This document shows positions 24,401-38,395 of a stretch of DNA of 51,766 nt, in pieces. The DNA lies in assembly GCF_900090045.1 (NCBI RefSeq), contig NW_021638319.1:1-51766 (forward strand), written 5' to 3'. A model generated the notes under the pieces. That model did no database searches, had not been told where the DNA came from, and saw only the letters and a list, made by a program, of their open reading frames with translations. Origin of the DNA: Plasmodium malariae (taxonomy: Eukaryota > Apicomplexa > Aconoidasida > Haemosporida > Plasmodiidae). Both the position numbers and the translations under genes were made by a program. The stretch's first letter is position 1. Each line of letters starts with the position of its first letter.

Positions 24401-27400
24401 GATGAAACTACATTATTACTATAGGTAATTCTAAATAACTATCTGAACTAACAATAAAATTATATAACATTTTATTTATAGTTAGAGTAATATTAAATTC
24501 CAATATATTAATTAAATGAAATTCTAAAATTATGAACATTAAAGGAATTTATGCGAGAACTATAAAAAAATTTAACATATTATTATTTATTTTATATTCT
24601 TCTTATCCTTTTTATATTAAAAACATATGCCACAAGAAGGAATATATTCTAATCCTAATATGATATTAAACAAATATAAGTATATATTTTTATGTAAAAT
24701 ATATACATCTTTTATAAAGAAAAAACCCAATAGCTAGTAATAAAAAATTACAACAGAAGTAACATTAATAAGAAATACATCATTTATACATAAAATTCAC
24801 AATAATATACGTAATATAACATTTTTTTTTTTATTTTTTAGTACTAACGCCTATATTTATAGATATTTTTACGTGAAAGCAAATGATAACTTTTAATCTA
24901 TTACTTGTTCAGAAACATATAATTTATAAGCAAAATCGTTATAGGAACTTATAGTATGTTCCTCTTTATTGTCTTTTGTAATTTATTTTTGATATAGGTC
25001 GTTATAATGTTATAGCTTTATAAAAAAAATTTTATATATACTTTTATCTCTTGATAAGAATTAATAATATATAAATTATAAGAAACTGTTGATATATTTG
25101 AAACAAATATATGGAAATAATATATACAAAAAGGTTTAATCATTTTATACATAAGAATTACCTAAATTTAATTACTTGTGGTAAATATTATGAAATTTAG
25201 TAGTTTTAAATTAGTATAATTTATTATATATAAGTGTTCTACTGGATATATGTGTTGCCACATTTGGATACGAACGATTCCATTAGGACTAAATTTTAAT
25301 TAGTAAAATGGACATTAACGTATATTTATTAATAAAAATGCGTTTAACAACTTATTCAAAATATGAAAAATTATTAGGTTATACTTACAAAGAAAATAAT
25401 TATACAATATGGTTAAAAAAAAAAATCAATTTTGTTAGAACATTACAATAAATAATAAAATTATTATAATCTCATGTAAATGGAATATTATATGAAATTA
25501 AACAAAAATGTTGAAGTTTCGTAATAATTTTTCTCATATTATTAATTTAAATGTTCAAATAAATAGATTAAAATTTGTTATTTATTTTTTCAGTTTTTAC
25601 TGCATTTGATAACTATATGAATATATCTCTTTAACACTGTCAGTAAATATTATTTACTATAAAAAATAAAAATATTCATATATTATTTTACAACATTTTT
25701 AAGACATGTATTTATAAAAGAAATTACAAAAAATTTAAATGTATTATATACATTATATATTATTACATTACAATGTAAATTTATATCTAATTTTAACACT
25801 TCAATTGAATTAAGTAAATAAAAGATTAAAAAATATTGAAAAAATTATATAAAAAAATATATATTAATAAATAATTAATTTTTTAATAATTTTTTCATGT
25901 AAACAGTTAAATTTATTATAGTTAAGTTTATTCATTCTATATAAGATTTATTGAAATAAAGCATTTTTAACTTTTCAATTTATCTATATACAATTTTTTG
26001 TTACTTCACAAACAGAATCTTTTTAGTTTAATCTCTTACGATATATGAAATTTTTTTTTTTGAAATATGTTGTTTAATAACCGTATACATTGGAATATAT
26101 ATAAATATAATATTATTGTATTTTAGGATATTATATATTTAAGTTGTAATTGAATACATTATTTACATACTTAATAAAACTTAAAATTGTATTTGAACAT
26201 GTACAAACATAAAACAATATAAGTTTTTCCCAAAATAAATTTAGATTATGAAATCAAATAAGTGAAATTTGCTTTCAAAAATTTATATAACGAAATGTTT
26301 TTTTTTTTTTAATGTATTTTTTATGATTTTGCTTTTATAAATGATCAAAATTATTTTATCGTATCGAAATTTATGCTTCACATTTTATTAAAAGTAATGA
26401 AAAATTAATAAAAATTCAAACACATTACTGAATATTTTATTATTTCGTAGCATCATGAATATATTATTTATGTAAAAAATAATATTTAACATTAAAATAG
26501 ATTTGTTTGTCATTTAAACATTTCACATTAAACACATCAACAGTATTACATTATATATTAAGCAGCACAATTTCTAGCTACAAATATACTAAAAAACAAT
26601 CCTATATAATATTTTTCGATTACTTCATATAACACAATATAATTTTCTCATATTTAATTTGTATAAGTAAAAAATTTAAGTAACTTTCATATATATTATT
26701 TTAAAAAAATACACTTAAGTATTAAAATTATATAGTTCATATTTTTTCTCTCTTCAATCTGTCATTATAAATATATTCCAATAGTTCAAGCAGTATTAAA
26801 GCATAATATAGTAGAAAATTATAACATAAAAATTTATTTTACCTTAAATATTTTTTAATTTTACGTTTTATTTTTTAGAAATACAAGAAAATATAGAGTC
26901 TACTAACACTATACAAGAAATTTGTCTAGATGTTTGATTTTACTAAAAATTCAATAAATTATATCCCCATTATCTTAATATAAAATATTAATAGTATTGT
27001 TAATATTCAATTAAAATTTTTTAATGACATTGGAATACATATTTTTGTTCTTTATAAATCTTTTTAATATAAAATTCTATTTTATAGCATTTGTATTTCA
27101 AATTTTGAATTACAGACTTTATGATATTTTTGACAAATATATTACTATAGTACAAAAAACATAATTTATATATTAATTCTGCATTACAATATATTATATA
27201 CTCTATCTATTACGAAATTTTAGTTAATTTAATCTTAATTCTGTTTACATTTAATAGTTTCTATTCGTGTTACACTTATTTAATTAATAAAAGTCTCTTT
27301 TTTACTATCCATTTATATATATTATGAGATGGGTTACTTAGAAGAAATTTTATATATCCTTAGTATGTACATACTAAACAATAATATGAATATTGCTTAT

Positions 27401-27929
27401 ACAATAAAAATTAATGCTTTTTTATTTTCTCATCCTATGTATTTCATAACTTAGTCTTTTAGTAAAATACTTGATTTTTAATTAAATATTTTTTTTTTTA
27501 ACCTTGTTACAATAGTTTATACTGCTCTTCACTTATCAACGTATTATAATCATGTTAGAATCATACACTTATATATTACATTAGTAGTATTATTATTAAA
27601 AAAAAAATTATTTTAACTTTTTTTTTTTTTGCATTCTTTTAAAATATATTTCATTAAGTTTATTAAGTTCTTTTTTTATATTCACAAAGTTATGTGTTAT
27701 TGGAAATTTATAGATTAGAATTTTGTTCTGTATATATTGTTTAATATCTCTTGTTACACTAATATATGTCATGACCTTCAAAAGCACTTATCAGCATTTT
27801 ACCACTTTGTTCACCTGCACATTTCGACATCTTTTAATTTTTTTTTTATTGAAAACAACATCATTGCCAAGATGGAAAAATCAAATATTACTAAGAATTA
27901 CATACAGAGAGAAACAATTATAATGGAGT

Positions 27930-28350
27930 AATAAATAACTACGTTATATATTAGGATTGTAGAAACGTGTTCACGTTTTTAATTAGAATGATATATAGTG
28001 TAATACAAAAGGAAACACATGAAAAATATTGCATTAAATATTAATCTAATTATGGAAAATTAATAAATAAATTAACACCTAGTAGCATAAGGTTGTTTAT
28101 ATGACAATAATCTCTATAATCAGTATTTTACTGAAACTAAACATGAATGAGATTCAGCAACTTCATGTAGTTCATTAATATATTTTAACTATTTTACACT
28201 TTTGAAATTAGATATATACTTTTTACCAGTTCCATATTCATTTAAAATTTTTTCCAATTGATTACAAGAATTATTTCAATTTTGCTCAGCATATCTATTT
28301 ATATTATTATTATATAATTAATCATATTTTTAAACATAGATGCGATAATT
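27930..28350 (-). pseudogene. decayed cysteine-bearing coding remnant, family unknown
   Basis: On the minus strand from about 28345 the translation reads LYNNNINRYAEQN, stop, NNSCNQLEKILNEYGTGKKY then ISNFKSVK, stop, LKYINELHEVAESHSCLVSV. After a frame change near 28120 it continues TDYRDYCHINNLMLLGVNLF and, after further stops, a hydrophobic run containing SFCITLYIILI. Readable segments linked by single stops in one frame, with cysteines and a late hydrophobic stretch, suggest an old surface-antigen gene; the layout is loosely PIR-like. I could not match it to a specific PIR motif. Limits and family are uncertain; no start or splice site was found. Confidence 0.35.
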
Positions 28351-29987
28351 GTACGTATTACATTGATTCATAGTAACCTTTTTAGAATCAGTAATACATA
28401 TAATTTATATTAAAATATATATTAAAGGAAAACATTTTAAAGTAATCTTCTTTTTAGAAAAGTATAAAAATAGATATCTTCAAGTTATATTTGAAACTCC
28501 ATATATAAAACAATATATTCCATTAAAATCGAACATTTTATTTTTTGTATATATTCTAATATATAGCTAGCATAAATATATAAATAATACTTTAAAAATT
28601 GTTAACATTATTTTATATATATTTTATTTTTTATGTATGTATAATTTAGCAAATACAAAAAAGACTTAATGTGAAAGGTTTCTGAACTTTATGCCGACGT
28701 ACATATAAGAATGCATTTTCCTTATATAATATATACTCAATAAGGAGAAAATATAATATTTTACGAATATAATAAATGATTTTTATAGTATTCCTTAATA
28801 TAGAAAAAACATAGATAAGTTATTCAAATATATATATTTTGTTTTATTGAATCATTCCCAAAAAAATATTTAGGAACAAGGATTTTTACTAAAATAGAAA
28901 AATCCTCTTTAAATGTAAATGTTTAAGGGAATTTCATTATATACAACGTTTATTTTTATTCCGTTTTGTAAGTTACATTTGTATTATTATGAATATATAA
29001 AAATGCATTATTATTTATTTCATTCTAAACATCAGCTATATGTAAGATAGTTAGAGAGCCTAGTTGTTCTAAAAATTAATAAAAACCAAATGAGCGCTTC
29101 CATAAATGCTGTCGTAAAAAAATTATATATATATTAAAAAGATAATAATATATTATTGTTAATTATCGTAAATTTTATTTTTTTATTATTTTTTAATTAT
29201 TCATTTGGAAGAATAATATTTTTTTAAGTGAACAATAGTATAATGTATTTACGTTATTATAATTAATATTGGGCATATAATTTTTTTATATTTATTAGAA
29301 ATTTGTTTTTAATACACAATGAATACAAATATTTTTGCATATTTTTTCCGTTAAATGTATTCTTAATAAAATATTATATATATATATACATACTGGAATA
29401 TAGTTAGTCCATTTTATATGAAAATTCCACTTATTTAATATATCTATTTTAACATTAAAATATACTATTTAAATAAATTAATAAAATAATCATCGTAATA
29501 TAGACAAATATCAAATAATCCATAATAATATTTACTATTTTTTTCATTTACATAAATTATATGCTATGTATAAACTGTAATGTTATGCAATAAATTTTAT
29601 AATATATTAAAAATATAATAATAAAGGATACATCAAAACAGTAAGATTTTTCATACATATATAAAACAATAAAAAAAAAAAAATAGAGGAAATAAATTGT
29701 TTTATATACACTTGATAACAATTATAATAATGTTATTCCAATATACTTTCACATATTTCAGAAAATTATATATTCTTTTATTTTGCTACCTAATCAACCA
29801 CTATTACATATATATTATGTACTATATTTTCCACATATTTTATACATTCAAATGAGATATTTAAAATATATAATATCTTAAAAAATAATGAATTATTGTC
29901 ACATATATTCCCATGTACAATGTAATAAATAAAAATATTTTTAAAAAAAATGAGATGGAATGTAAGGGATTAAAATATTAAGAACAG

Positions 29988-30003
29988 AAAAAAAAAAAAA
30001 AAA
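29988..30003. repeat. poly-A run of 16
   Basis: Sixteen consecutive A residues. Such runs are common here and are likely places for length error in a consensus sequence. Confidence 0.9.
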
Positions 30004-31606
30004 TTGAGTAAAAATAAATTCAAAAATTACAAATAAGTAAAAACCAATAATTCTTTAATATAACAGATTGGTTAAACATAATTATATTGCATCAACCACT
30101 AATTCAAATAATTATTTACTAAAATTTACTAATATATATATTATTTTAATTTCTTGTTTATTCATTTTCTTTTATATGCTTGTTTCAAAAGAAATTTTAA
30201 AATAAGTAATAATATATTTACATTAACAAATAATAAATTATATTGCAATTAATATTTTTAAAGAGTTCTGTGATTTCATTTATTTATTAATATTTAAAAA
30301 ATATTATAAGCTAATACTTAATTTTGTCATTCTAAATCATAAATGAATACTTAATAATAGTCTTAAAACTATATTTTCATATTCATAACAAATGCAGAAA
30401 AAAAAATAAAAATAAAAATAAAATTAAAAAAAATCTTTTTGATGTATTTATTAGATTATATATATGAATAAGTACAAAAAAACTGTTACGAAACTTCAAT
30501 AATGTTGTATTATTTAATTTAATATATTATTGCATTTACGAGGAATTTAGCATTATTATTTTTCATTACATAGTTATAATTCATTTTACGTTTTTTTAGA
30601 CATATAATACGAATAACCTTCTCATAAGTATATTCTAATAATTTTTCATATATATCATAAGCAGTCAACATTTTATTCAATAAATAATATACCTTAACGT
30701 ATTCTTTATTAATTAACATTTAGTCCAAATGAAATCAATTTTATTCAAAAGTGGTAATAGACAAGTACAGAACATACATATATATGTATACGTATGATAA
30801 TGTATACTATTTAAAATTATTTTGTAGCATAATGTATAGCATAACTTATTAAATTTTTGGTAGATTATTTGCATATATTATTAAATGGATTATGTGCATT
30901 ATAATGTTATTTATCATTCTCAAAAACAGAAACAATATAGTATAATTTATATATTTTTATTTCCCATATCTATATATAAGGTATTAAAAATAAAAAACCG
31001 TTAACAATATAATTACAGTGTAGTACACAATATGGGAAAAATGAGAAATGTAACATAATAACAAACATACTATAAGTGTTAATAATTATCTGGTTTATAG
31101 ATTATTTATTTTCCAAAAAAACTTGAACAAAAAGAATTGTTTACCTTAATACAGCAGTATTTATATACTGTTTTTTGCGTTAAAAACAAAAAAAAAGCAA
31201 TAAATTGATTAATAATACTTTTATATAATAAATTTTAACTTATTTTACATTTAATTTATATGTAATTTTTTTTTTGTAAGTTATTGGGATTCCTTTAATG
31301 AAGGTCATATAAATTTTATACACGAAAATATAACTTACTCTCATTTAATTTCAAAACACGTATAGGATATATGTTAAGCTGTTTTATATTTATTTAACGT
31401 AAAATAAGATAGAACTCCCAGGGAATAAATAATAATAAATTTATTTACTTTATATTTCTAATATAAATTACTACGTAGATCATAAATGTGTAATTGCTTT
31501 TAATACATCTTCATTTTTAAAATACGCTACTGATACAAAGTGTACACGATTAATTTTCTTTAAGTTTTTTATTTTCACCGAACTAGAGCATCAATATAGT
31601 GTCATT

Positions 31607-34233
31607 ATGGAAAATTGTATACCTAAGGTAATATTCATTTTTTTTTTAAACTATTAAATTCATACATAAATTATTTATTTATGATAAAATATTTTACAGT
31701 GCAATTAACGTAAAACTTAATACCTAGGTAATTTTTAATAATTCTTTTAAATTCAGAATTTCGCTATTTCTGGAACGGCAGGATTTTCGCTAACCTTCAC
31801 AGAACCATTTAGGACTATTAGAACTCACATACAAAATAGAACTAAATTCTTAAAAACGGAAAATAACGAAGATTTATTTAGAGAAGAATGCATAAAATTA
31901 GCTGATTATCTAATTGGAAAAATGTCTCCTCCGAAGTCTATATCTCCTACTATGTGGGAAGCGTTATTGAAGTTTTATCTAAATCATTACTTTAAGGATT
32001 TAACTAAGTATGGTGGATGTCCTATGATTTTAAAAAAAGAAGATAAAGAACTTTTAAAATTAAAATATAAAGAAGACTATTTCTGTAAAAAAAGACGTAG
32101 CGATTTGAATGTAATAGAAATCATAAGAAAAAGAAACTCAGGTAAATGTGAAAATACATGTTTAACAAAATGTAAAGAATATAATAATTGGATTAAGCAA
32201 ATTTATAATGAATTTAATGAAAAGAGAAACCTTTTCGAAAGTTGTTACAAAATAGAACCAAGAAAAAAGACCAAAAAACTAACTAAAGAATCGATATGTG
32301 ATATAATGAATGAAGAAACTTTTAAAGAACTTCCTTATTGCTTAAATGTGAACTCAGTTGAAAGTACTGAACATTTACGTGAAAATGAAAATAAAATTTT
32401 ACCAGAGAAAAGTCAAGATACCCCTCAAATTATGCCTAAACCTCAAGGTCAACAAGAAGAACATTTGAAATTTACACCCGCAACTAGGGATGAACAACAA
32501 CCAGAAATTTCACCAGAGTCTCCAGTACAACATCCCCCAGAAGATTCACAAGAACTTCTACAACATGTTTCATTAGAAACAGCTGAAACAGAAGCTTCAG
32601 ACATGCAAGATTCAACTAAAGAGACCATTGATATACAACCTATAGTAATAACATCATTAAAAACATCTAGAGATCCTGATAATGCAGACATAACTTCAGC
32701 AGGTAATAATAGATTTCCCTCTCCAGTTATTCAAGAAACACAAGCATCGCCTAGTCGCAAATATACTGAGCTAACTCATCAAGCATCAAGTTATACCTCA
32801 GTCCAATTTCCTCTTAAAAATCTCCATAGTACAGGTATTACCAAGTCTACTTATATTTTTAAAATTTAAATAACTCTAATAAATAACATATACCTACGTA
32901 TAAATTACAGCTATAGGCTCGGAAGTAAATCCAAATGATAAATATATATCACCTATTTTAAGAAGTTTCGTAATTATTATTATATTTTTACTTTTTATTA
33001 AAGTAATATAGAAATAAAAATTTAATTATATGATAATAATTTATTTATTGTAATAGATTATTTTATAAAAATATTTTTCTTATGCCATAGTTTGCTTTAA
33101 TAGGAAATTTAAAAAAAAATAAAAAGACGAGAAGAAGACAAGTGAAATTTCTCAGATTACTAGTACCTTCATTTTCTAAAAATAAAAATAAGATATTAAT
33201 AGATGATCATTTAGATCAGCCAATATATGATGAAAAAGAAATCATAAAAAAAATTAAAATAAATGAACTTACAAAAAATGTAAACTTGTCAAAGCAAAAA
33301 AAAGACAGGTCCAAAACCATAATAGAAGTACATATGGAAGTACTAGAAGAATGCAAAAATGAAGAATGGGAAACCAAAAAATTAGCATTCTTAGAAATAT
33401 GTATAAAAGAGTTAGAAATATCACAGTGTACATCGAGTAATATTTTAAAAAATTTTGAACTAATGCAAAATATTGACACATGCAGTGATAATGAAAAACA
33501 AAAAATTCTATGGAATGAGTTGATAGAAGAACATAAAAATCTTTCTGAAAAATTAAAAAATGAACACTGGTTTAATAATATGAAAAAGGATTGGAAAAGA
33601 GAACAAACTCACCAAAAAAAAGGTGAAGCATTAAATAAGGAATTTTCGAATCAAAATAAAAATACCTTATTATTAGAAAGAGAAAAAGATCTATGGAGAC
33701 AGTGGATATCAAAAATGCATGCAACTTTAGAACATCATTTGGAACAGGACGGGCTTAGAGGATTGAACGCGGAATTGCACAATGTGTTAGATGAATATGT
33801 AAATGAAGAAACCCAAAATAATGTTTCACTACTAAATACAGAAGAATTGAAGCAGAAAGGATGTTACAAAGATTTATATAAGTATATAAGAAAAAAATTA
33901 CTAGCAAAAATGTGCATACTAGTATTTATGATAATACTGGAAGAATGTAAAAAAGAGGATATTATAGAAAATACCGAATCATATTTTGATAGTTCTATAA
34001 ATGAATTAAAGAGAGAAGTAAATTTAGGGAAAAAAACAGAAATTGCGAATAATTTAATTGACACTGACAAAAATGTTTTGGAAAATAAAGAAAATATTGA
34101 TCATAAGGAGGAACCCAACTTTAGAAATGAAATAAATGACTGGACAAGGGACGATGACACATACGTAAATTTCATAATTAATGATGAAGAAGTAAACAAA
34201 TCCATTGATGTACCAGGAAAAAATACATTATAA
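31607..34233 (+). CDS. STP1: STP1 protein, four-exon surface/exported protein
   Basis: Exons 31607-31627, 31757-32834, 32911-33002 and 33091-34233 join with GT..AG borders into one open frame of 777 residues. Exon 1 encodes MENCIPK; the ATG at 31922 is internal. Residues 8 to about 170 form a SURFIN-like domain (ECIKLADYL, GGCPMILKK, CENTCLTKCKEYNNWIKQ). A variable linker rich in Glu, Pro, Gln, Ser and Thr follows to residue 366. Exon 3 is a module holding the only membrane span, about 385-402 (SFVIIIIFLLFIK continuing into exon 4). The remaining roughly 375 residues are cytosolic: a basic stretch (RRRQVKFLRLLVPS), KKDRSKTIIEVHMEVLEECK, and Trp motifs (HWFNNMKKDW, LWRQWISK). There is no signal peptide. 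STP1 proteins are subtelomeric Plasmodium surface or exported proteins related to SURFINs; the ligand is unknown. The gene is complete and divergent from the STP1 copy to its left. Confidence 0.95.
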
Positions 34234-37200
34234 ATTTATAATATATATACATAATATATTCACATAATATTTATTCATAATGAAATAATACATATGAAAC
34301 ATATGTCATCAATTATTTTGATATGAGAGGGCACAAATAATTAGAAGAATGTAAAGTGTAATATAAAATTAAGAAAATTTCTCGTGAAATATGAAGATTG
34401 GAATACAGATACATAAAATATATTCTAAATATATATACATTCTTTTAATGCTGTAAAAATATCTAAAGGAACCATATATTATTATTTGATTCAATACAAG
34501 TAGCACGATATTTATACATACATAAAATAAAAAAAAAAAAATTAATATTATATGAAAATAGTAAACTTCTCAGAAAATATTAAGAAACTGAAAAATATGA
34601 AAAATCAAAATCACTAATTTCGTAAAACTATTTTTTAATTAGTATAATATTATTACATAAATTTATATAACAATATTTTATTCTATTACTACTTACTGTA
34701 GTGTTTCTTTCACATTTAGAAAGATAATTATATTGTATTCATTAAACATTCCCATTATTAGATTGTTCCACGTTTTAATTAATATAATAAATTTGTTAGT
34801 AATAAAAGAAATATGTTAAAATATGAAAATATAAGGACAATACATATATAACTTATATGAAAAAGGATATTATAAAAAAAATATACTATATACTTAATGA
34901 TAATCTGTTAGGGTGTTATGAGTTAATAGATGATCGCTGATTGAGAGTGTTAACTTATTGCAAAATTTTAACACTTTATCTGTTATATATGTCAGCATTT
35001 TTTTTTAAACTAATTATATTTTATTAGAATAAAAAACTTATATTTTAAAATTCCATTTAATAATAAGATATTTAGCTTTTTTGTTCATAATATATATGTA
35101 ACATAAAAATTTTCACACGAATTTTTATATACTGATAACATTAAAGTTTTTTTGTTTTCTTTCTGGAAACTTTTAATAAAATGTATTTAATAGATCATTC
35201 AAATTATTAAAACTTTTTAGAAGAGAATGTAATAAAACTATGCTGAACGTCCTGTTTTTTACATTAACTTGTATAAATTATTCTTTTTTGAAAAAAAACA
35301 TGCACAAATATAAAAATAATAATTATATTTTTTTTTTTTACGTTTCTACCTTATAGTTTAATATAATTTTTACTAAATCAAAGAAATACATATTAAATAT
35401 TAACAGGTTGATATATTAAATAATTCTAAATCAGTAATCTTTAAGATTTTTTTAAAAACAAGTAGAAATGAAAAGTAATATAGTTATTTATAGGAATTTT
35501 AAAATAAATCATATATTTTTATTTTTTTCTTTTGAATATAATTTTTAATTTTCTTTTTATTAAGTTATATTAATAAAAAACTTTCAATTATATTCGTTTT
35601 ACATTTTGAACAGAATTTATATATTTTGACGTACATATTTATCCTTTTTTTCTTTTTTTTTTTTTTGTAATTACAGAATACCATTTCTTTTTTATCTATT
35701 CTTTTATAAAATTATTTATTATTTATATCTTTTATATAACTTTTTAAATTATATTTATATATATTTATAAAATAAACTAATATTAGATTTATGAGGGAAA
35801 ATATAAAATCCATGTACATTTGTAATAATTTTTTAGTGTTACTATAAGCCATAAATTTAATTGTATTAATATTTTCTATTTACCGCTTTATATTACGTAA
35901 AAATTATAATAACTTAACTAGGTTTATTTTTTTAAATAATATTATTAATGTAGTAATAATATTAATAATTAACATATTTTTTTTTATGCAATTATAATTA
36001 TTACAAGAAGGTAGTATAACTATAATTGAAACGTATTTGCATCTTTGCAATATGATAACCTTATAATATATAAAGTAAGTGTATTATAATATATTAATAA
36101 TATTTCTTTAGAATATAATTAATTAAGTTATTATTTGTATTATCATTATACATGTTTCAAAATACTTGAATAAAATTAACAGAACTTATATATTCTCATT
36201 TTATATTACCAGTAACAAAAATAAAATTCTCTTAATGTTTATTAAATTAACACATATAAGATAGTTTACAATAGATATTTTTACTCTTTATAATATAAAA
36301 TATATATTCAATACATATTTAATTAATATAAAATGTAAACTACAATCACATTAAATATGTATGTTTCTTATATACTTTATATATTATATGGCAGTTAACA
36401 AAATTTTTTATTTTACTTCTAATCTCTTAAAGCGTTTGAAAGTATATCAAAAATAAATTAAATACAAAAAATTATAAAAAAATATTGCAACATATAAACC
36501 TATAAAATTAGTTATATATTAGTACAAAAAAAACTTTCAATACAACTATAATTTTTGATCATATATACTGTGCATTTTGACGTGTTTATTTTATTAGTTA
36601 AAACGGATTTTAAAAAACTAAAAAAAAAGACATGTTAAAGTTATACATTAAAATATAAAATAAGAAAGAGAAAACATCTATTGTAAAACAACATTTAAAA
36701 AATATTTAACAATTATAATAATTATGCTAGTATATTATCTTCCTAATAGTTCATGAAAAAAAAGACGATTCTTTTCACACATATAGTAATAATAAAGAAA
36801 TTTTTTTTTTTCATTACTTTTATTTTAAAATATATTTAATTACATGCTAAATACTTTAATAGAATTAAAATTTAATAACATATGAATTATATATTATACT
36901 AAAAATATATAAGCCTAAAATATTTTTACAACAATTTGTTATATAAAAAAGGAGAAATTATTTACTATTATTTTCTAAGTATCTTCAATAGGTGTTTTTT
37001 ATAGTAGAACTTACATGACAAATAATTTAGATAAATTGAATTGCAATGAAATTTACAAATTGAAAAATAATATTATACCACTATCACAATTATTTTATTA
37101 TATATTAAAAGTAAAACATGAATTATATATATGTTTTCTAATAGGATGTATTCTCCATAAATTATAATAAATAATACTAACTCTTATTTAAATCGACATT

Positions 37201-38395
37201 TTTATGATGTTACATATACAAAAGTATCACGTTAATAAATTTTATTAATACCTTTATTACAATAGTTAAATTATTCTTTCTTTTATATTTAATCTACAAT
37301 TATAATTAATTTATTATATAATAATAACTAATTTTTATGTATATATTTATATATCCATTATAAAAATATATATTATACTAAGTCAAATATAACCAAGAGT
37401 AAAGTAAAATGTTATCTTCCATATGCAATTCAATTAAGAGTATCAAGAGACTGTTTTATAATAATACGATATAAAGTGTTTATCTAATAATAAATTATAA
37501 TTAAAGCTAATTCTTTGAAAAATAATATATATTTAATTTAACAAAAGAATACATTTTGTCATATAGTATATTTATATTTTAGTTAAATTTCTATTTCATT
37601 TATATAAATTCTAATAACAATAAGAATGTCAAAGATAAATATTGTATGAGGCGATTATATTATTATAATTATAATGAAAATTAATTGAATTAATTTGAAA
37701 AGTATCATTTTAACCTTATGAACAAATAATCGTTCAAAAAAGGAAAAATTATGTACTTTTTAAAGATGGAATATTTAAGTATTTATAGTATACTAAAAAT
37801 TCAAAAAATATTACTAAAGATATGTTCCATTATAATGCTAAATTTATATAAGTATTCACCAGAAATAACTTATTTTTCAGTACTACAATTCCATAAAATT
37901 TTATAACCTTCCTCTGAATGAAAATATTAGGAAATTGCATTTTTTTCTGTACACTTTTTTAATTAATATAAAGTAATTCAATTTTTGATATCATTATATT
38001 TACGCCTAAATGTTTATGTTATAATGTGTACATTGTATTCTATCTTATTTCAATTTTATGTAAAAACTAAAGAGTTGATATTAATATGGAAGGATTTTTT
38101 AAATTCATCGTATAGTATATGGAATGCATCACATATAAACATTTGATCTATCATTTATTTATTTATATAAATATTAACTTGATGTGAATTTAATTTATAT
38201 TTTTTAATTTACTTATACATATATACAATGATATCCAAAAGTTCATAGAATTACATAAAATTTATGTTTTTGTCATTATAATTATATATGTTAATGTATT
38301 CAATAATTCGTTTTCCAACAAATAATGTGAAAAAAAATTTAATGAAAATATAGTTTTTTTTAATTTATATATTATTATTATTTTTTTATTTTTAG
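34234..38395. other. AT-rich intergenic region
   Basis: About 4.2 kb downstream of the STP1 gene and upstream of the PIR pseudogene. No open frame with protein-like composition is seen. One hairpin at 34946-34975 is listed separately, and pyrimidine-rich tracts occur near 35520-35710. The short first exon expected for the PIR gene should lie in the last few hundred bases, but no ATG with a convincing donor could be chosen. Confidence 0.5.
34946..34975. other. small inverted repeat (8-bp stem)
   Basis: AGTGTTAA at 34946-34953 and its exact complement TTAACACT at 34968-34975 flank a 14-base loop, in a patch slightly less A/T-rich than its surroundings. It lies about 700 bases past the STP1 stop codon, too far to be a simple 3' end signal. 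It may be chance. Confidence 0.4.

Larger units (their letters stand above)
24401..31606. other. 7.2-kb spacer between divergent STP1 genes
   Basis: Lies between the 5' ends of two STP1 genes, so it holds both promoters. Apart from a decayed minus-strand stretch at about 27.9-28.35 kb and a 16-base A run, it is A/T-rich with dense stops. Small open frames at 27723-27931 (plus) and 30519-30719 (minus) have no splice context or family resemblance. Slightly less A/T-rich islands occur near 28680-28715 and 29035-29115 without any identifiable gene. Confidence 0.5.

Noticed and set aside
30519..30719. Minus-strand 66-codon frame in the STP1 spacer
   Set aside because: Somewhat protein-like (ATG start, YEKLLEYTYEKV) but isolated, without splice sites or a recognised family.
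32449..34070. Minus-strand frames inside the plus-strand STP1 gene (including a Ser/Cys-rich one at 32449-32691)
   Set aside because: The Ser/Cys richness is the antisense reading of the STP1 Glu/Pro/Gln/Thr linker; the others shadow exon 4.
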